The notes under the pieces were generated by a model. The model made no database searches, had not been told where the DNA came from, and worked only from the letters and a program-made list of their open reading frames with translations. DNA of 64,000 bases from Gnetum montanum (lineage: Eukaryota > Streptophyta > Gnetopsida > Gnetales > Gnetaceae), in the NCBI GenBank assembly GCA_015680685.1, contig MNCI01007874.1, positions 62,001 through 126,000 of the forward strand, written 5' to 3'. Position 1 is the first letter of the stretch. The number at the start of each line of letters is the position of its first letter. The position numbers were made by a program, and so were the translations under genes. Shown here one piece after another: positions 60,881 through 64,000 of this stretch.

Positions 60881-61107
60881 GTTACACTCCTTGCAAAGCA
60901 TAACTTTCTCAACTTTAAAATTTTTTCAAGTGTTGGTTGCGCTCTCTACAAAGCGTAACAACTAGAAAAAAATTCTAAGTATTGGTTACACTCCCTACGG
61001 AGCATAACAACTGGCAAAAAATTCTAAGTGCTGGTTATGCTCATCGTGGGATGTAACATCTAGTCAAAATTTTCTATGTGTTGGTTACGCTTCCTATAGG
61101 GCATAAC
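60881..61107. repeat. Tandem array of 24-nt palindromes, ~50-bp period
   Basis: Five units start at 60881, 60936, 60985, 61034 and 61084. Each is GTTAyrCTCCyTAnrGAGyrTAAC-like, for example GTTACACTCC...GGAGCATAAC at 60985-61008, separated by AT-rich spacers with TTCTAAGT words. More decayed units follow to about 61200. Confidence 0.75.
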
Positions 61108-62287
61108 AATTTCACAAATTTTCTAACTATCCACTCCATTGTAAGCATAGCGCTAGGAAGGTAGACTTTTTTCTAACTTTTTGTCACACTCTCAGGGACA
61201 CCCTGGTGTGATGGACATGATCCTCAGTCACCCTTCCATAGTCATTACACTCTAGCATTACCCTTGGGCTACCTTGGCTATGTCTTGTTCTGTACTATGG
61301 CGCAGGATGCGCAAAAACTCTTGTTCTATGCCATAGCATGGGATTCCCAAAAACCCTTCTTCTGCACTATGGCATGGGATGCCCAGAAACCCTTATCCTA
61401 CACCATGGCATAGGACACCAAACCCTCTATCCAAGCATGAAAATGACTAGAACAAAAAAAGTAAAATAGAAAAAATGCATCACGTGCACTCTCATCCTTG
61501 GCCATGTCTCAAAGCAGCCACAATAGCGGCAACAGTCCCTACCCATAGTAGGTTACCCTCAAAGCCCAAAAATCTAAAACACGCAAGAAAGTAGGGAAAG
61601 AAAAATCACAAGAGTAGAGTATAGCATCTTACTTGGCCAACGGTGTCTCTCAACAATCCTCAATGCATGTCCTAAGAAGGAATCTCAAGGTATACTCTCC
61701 TTCATCAACATTTGTGAGGCTAGGGTTTTTGCATTCACTTTAGTGTGTCATGTTTGGCTGCTACACTCTAGCTTCCTCTTTGTCACACTCTAGCTTTCCT
61801 CTATTGCTGCTATGCTATGCCTTGACGGTGCTATGCGTGGATGACTACTGGTTCTAATGTTGAAAATGATAGGTTTACCATGGTAAAACCCCTATTTATA
61901 CCCTTCAGGATTAAAGGACATGTCACCCTCCCAGGATGTTTTGTGTCCCACATGTAACGCGAGATGTTCCATGTCCCATGCATAACACTGGACAAGCTTA
62001 GCACCTAAAGTTAGAAAAATTTTGCAACTTTTCTAGCTTCTTATACTTAGAAACTTTTTTACATTTTTTCTGATTACCCAATAAATATCTATCTTGGTCC
62101 CACCTTTCCAACCTCTCAAGCCTTGCTTAAACCTATGTCTCATGCATAAACTATGATCCACTATGACCTTAAACTGACAAATTTATGGTGAATCGAGGCC
62201 ATAAAAATCACTTTACATACTACAAAATTAGTTAAATTTTTATGATGTTGTCTTCCTTATGTTATGCATTTTTCTTTATTAAGATAG
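61108..62287 (-). other. Promoter-side region of the F antisense gene
   Basis: It contains three direct copies of a CACTATGGCATGGGATGCCCA-like phrase (about 61290-61410), then A/T-rich leader sequence, a candidate ATG near 61716 on the minus strand and the minus-strand TATA box. No sense-strand coding frame is supported. Confidence 0.4.
61893..61900 (-). promoter_or_regulatory. TATA box of the F antisense gene (candidate)
   Basis: TATAAATAGGGG on the minus strand, about 1.5 kb before the first recognised exon. It mirrors the TATATAAATACCCC at 51821 on the other strand. Confidence 0.45.
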
Positions 62288-64000
62288 GTGCTACTTAACA
62301 TTCTTCTAGTTGTTTTGCAAGATCTCTTAAACAGAATTGCAAAAATGAATGCATACGAGAGACTTCATTCTCCCTTAGTTTTGACTGGACCTTACAATAA
62401 TTCCATGAGATTCATAAACACTGAACTCCTAGACTTTGAGCCATTCACTTATAACACAAGTGTAGCATCCCTAGAGACATCTCTAGACTTGCCAAACCAT
62501 CTAGTTAGAGCTCTACACTTAGAAGCAAGTGACGTAATCAAGGATTCCCTTATAGAAGTCCCTATAATAACATGTAAAGGTGAGGCAAAAACATTGAAAC
62601 TTAGTTTCTTGTTAGAGCCTCAAATTCAAACAAAGCATCTCTAAATTCCTTACTGATAACGTCAACGTGTTCACATAGTCCTACAAGGACATGCTAGGCT
62701 TAAACCCTCACATAATACAACATAACATTATTCTTGATCCTTGTGTAAAACCAATTAAAAAAAAGCTCATAAAGTCAAGCCTGAGGTGACATTGGTTGTT
62801 CGCAATGAGATCACTAAGCTTTACAAAGATAGTTTCCTCTGGGTAGTTGACTATGCTGACTGGGTCTCAAAAATTATAGTTTTCCCTAAGAAAAATGGAA
62901 GTATATGCATTTGCATAGACTTCTGGGACCTAAACAAGGAAACCATTAAAGATGATTTCCCATTGCCTAGTATTGACCAACTTATCAATACCATGGCTAG
63001 TCATGCCTTATTGTCCTTTATGGACAAGTTCTTAGGGTACAACCAAATTCGAATCAACCCAGAGCACCAACTTAGCACTACTTTCATGATCGCTTGGGGT
63101 ACATTTTGCTATACAATGATGCTCTTTGGACTAAAGAATGCAAGAGCAACATATCAATGCATAATGATGTATATCTTTAGTGACTATCTATTAGACTTGC
63201 TTAATGACTACATTGATGACATAGCAATTAAGTCCAAATTGGCTTGTGACCAATGTAGGTGACTTAGAACACGTCCTCAAATGTTGCGTTAGACATGACC
63301 TTAGGCTAAATCCAAAAAGTGTGCCTTTGGCATCAAAACTAGTTGCATGCTAGGCTTTGTAGTATCAAAAGTAGGCATATGCATAGACCCTGACAAGGTT
63401 AAGGCTATCACCAAACTAGTGCCACCAAAAAACTTTAAGGAGTTACGCAAATTACAAGGCAGATTATAGTTCATACATAGGTTTATCACAAGGTTGATAG
63501 ACAAGTTGTAGCCAATGCAACATCTGCTCAAATAGGGGGTCCACTTTGAGTGGATACCTCAATGCCAAGAGGCATTTGACAACCTAAAAAAGGAGTTGCC
63601 TCAACTCCTAACAATCTACCCTTTGTAAGAAGATAAACCATTCTATATTTACCTTGCAACCTCAGACATGTCCATTGCTTCTTTACTTTGCCAAAAGCAA
63701 GATGATGGCTTAGAGGTCTTTGTTTACCACTTAAGGCATGCGCTAGTAATCCATGAGGCGAAATATAATGATGTGGAGAAGAACTGTCTTGCCTTAGTCT
63801 TTGCACTCAAAAAGTGGAGACACTACCTTTTTTTTAGTCAAGTTAATGTCATTTGCAAAAGCAATGTACTTCAGGCAATTACAATGAATATGTATGAAAG
63901 TAGTCAAATAGCATGATGGAAGGTAATAACCGTAGAGTTTGACCTACACTATATAGCACAAGCATCCACAAAAGTTCAAGCAATAACTTCATAAATCACA
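62288..64000 (+). pseudogene. Reverse transcriptase and RNase H, element F (runs off the window)
   Basis: It begins after the candidate acceptor. There is a ~150-codon pre-RT segment (SLDLPNHLVRALHLEASDVI), then the RT fingers (VSKIIVFPKKNGSICICIDF), palm (WGTFCYTMMLFGLKNARATY) and intact catalytic DYIDDIAIKSK at about 63210. The thumb and connection (GFVVSKVGICIDPDKVKAIT-like) lie in another frame after 63262. RNase H follows (LATSDMSIASLLCQKQDDGL, with the first Asp; HEAKYNDVEKNCLALVFAL with the Glu) to 63916. Stops at 62642, 63262 and later make it a pseudogene. The motif set is that of the Tat lineage. Confidence 0.8.

Larger units (their letters stand above)
56554..62287 (+). other. Candidate sense-strand intron between protease and RT (5.7 kb)
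   Basis: The left end is ATTAG|GTTAGT and the right end is TTTTTCTTTATTAAGATAG|GTG with a pyrimidine-rich lead. Both protease and RT frames meet these borders in phase 0, although the last protease codon is TAG (possibly from CAG). Ogre elements are known to have an intron at this place. Here it would contain a whole gene on the other strand. The alternative is an insertion or two abutting elements. Confidence 0.4.
52951..64000 (+). mobile_element. Element F: Tat/Ogre-like retrotransposon with an antisense gene between protease and RT
   Basis: The sense-strand order is gag, protease, GGCC repeats, [antisense gene], palindrome array, RT-RNase H; integrase and 3' LTR would lie beyond the right edge. 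Tat assignment rests on RT motifs (FPKKNG...DFPLP, GLKNARATYQ) and on the integrase form of the related fragment X. The protease/RT separation of 5.7 kb is unusual. Many stops are present throughout. Confidence 0.65.

Noticed and set aside
60881-61107. CRISPR-like regular repeat array
   Set aside because: The repeats are diverged palindromes with similar AT-rich spacers in a plant retrotransposon; there are no unique spacers and no cas genes.

Overview
The window is 64 kb of repeat-dominated nuclear DNA from a seed plant. A gymnosperm or other very large plant genome is my inference, because old LTR retrotransposons are nested in one another, introns are kilobases long, stop codons have accumulated, many look like C-to-T decay, and no intact host gene is present. 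Two retrotransposon families account for most of it. Neither an intact CRISPR array nor an rRNA or tRNA gene was seen.

Family 1 is Athila-like Ty3/gypsy. Its LTRs begin TGATGAG and end CTCATCA, and its primer-binding site resembles the tRNA-Asp type. Four copies are present. Element 1 (1-4473, +) enters from the left edge. Element B (about 11870-24018, -) has a third copy, element A (16186-23909, +), inserted in its 5' LTR with the target duplication CTTAT. Element D (33535-42643, -, target duplication GTAAG) is the only copy with pol. Elements 1, A and B keep gag (A also a dead protease) but lack RT, RNase H and integrase.

Between elements 1 and B lie five recognisable exons of a D-cysteine desulfhydrase / ACC-deaminase-like pseudogene (5790-10897, +). 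It carries stops, frameshifts and a lost splice acceptor, and a SINE-like insertion sits in its first intron.

Family 2 is Tat/Ogre-like and fills most of 24-33.5 kb and 42.6-64 kb. Element F (+) has gag (52951-55690), protease (55700-56553) and RT-RNase H (62288 to the window end). Between protease and RT, on the opposite strand, is a degraded multi-exon gene (57110-60420, -). A homologous gene on the + strand (exons between 32693 and 45516) lies next to a minus-strand protease remnant (element E, 46.3-46.7 kb), so the same protease/antisense-gene pairing occurs twice. Element D inserted into this E gene at a splice donor. A further fragment (X, 49.2-50.7 kb, -) holds the RT N-terminal region and integrase.

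The most interesting observation is this conserved intron-containing antisense gene. In F it occupies what looks like a sense-strand intron between protease and RT, a position where Ogre elements are known to carry an intron. Arrays of imperfect palindromes flank these units (26.9-28.8, 50.7-51.4 and 60.9-61.1 kb). Three single-N sites with 46-, 46- and 69-bp flanking duplications look like assembly artefacts.
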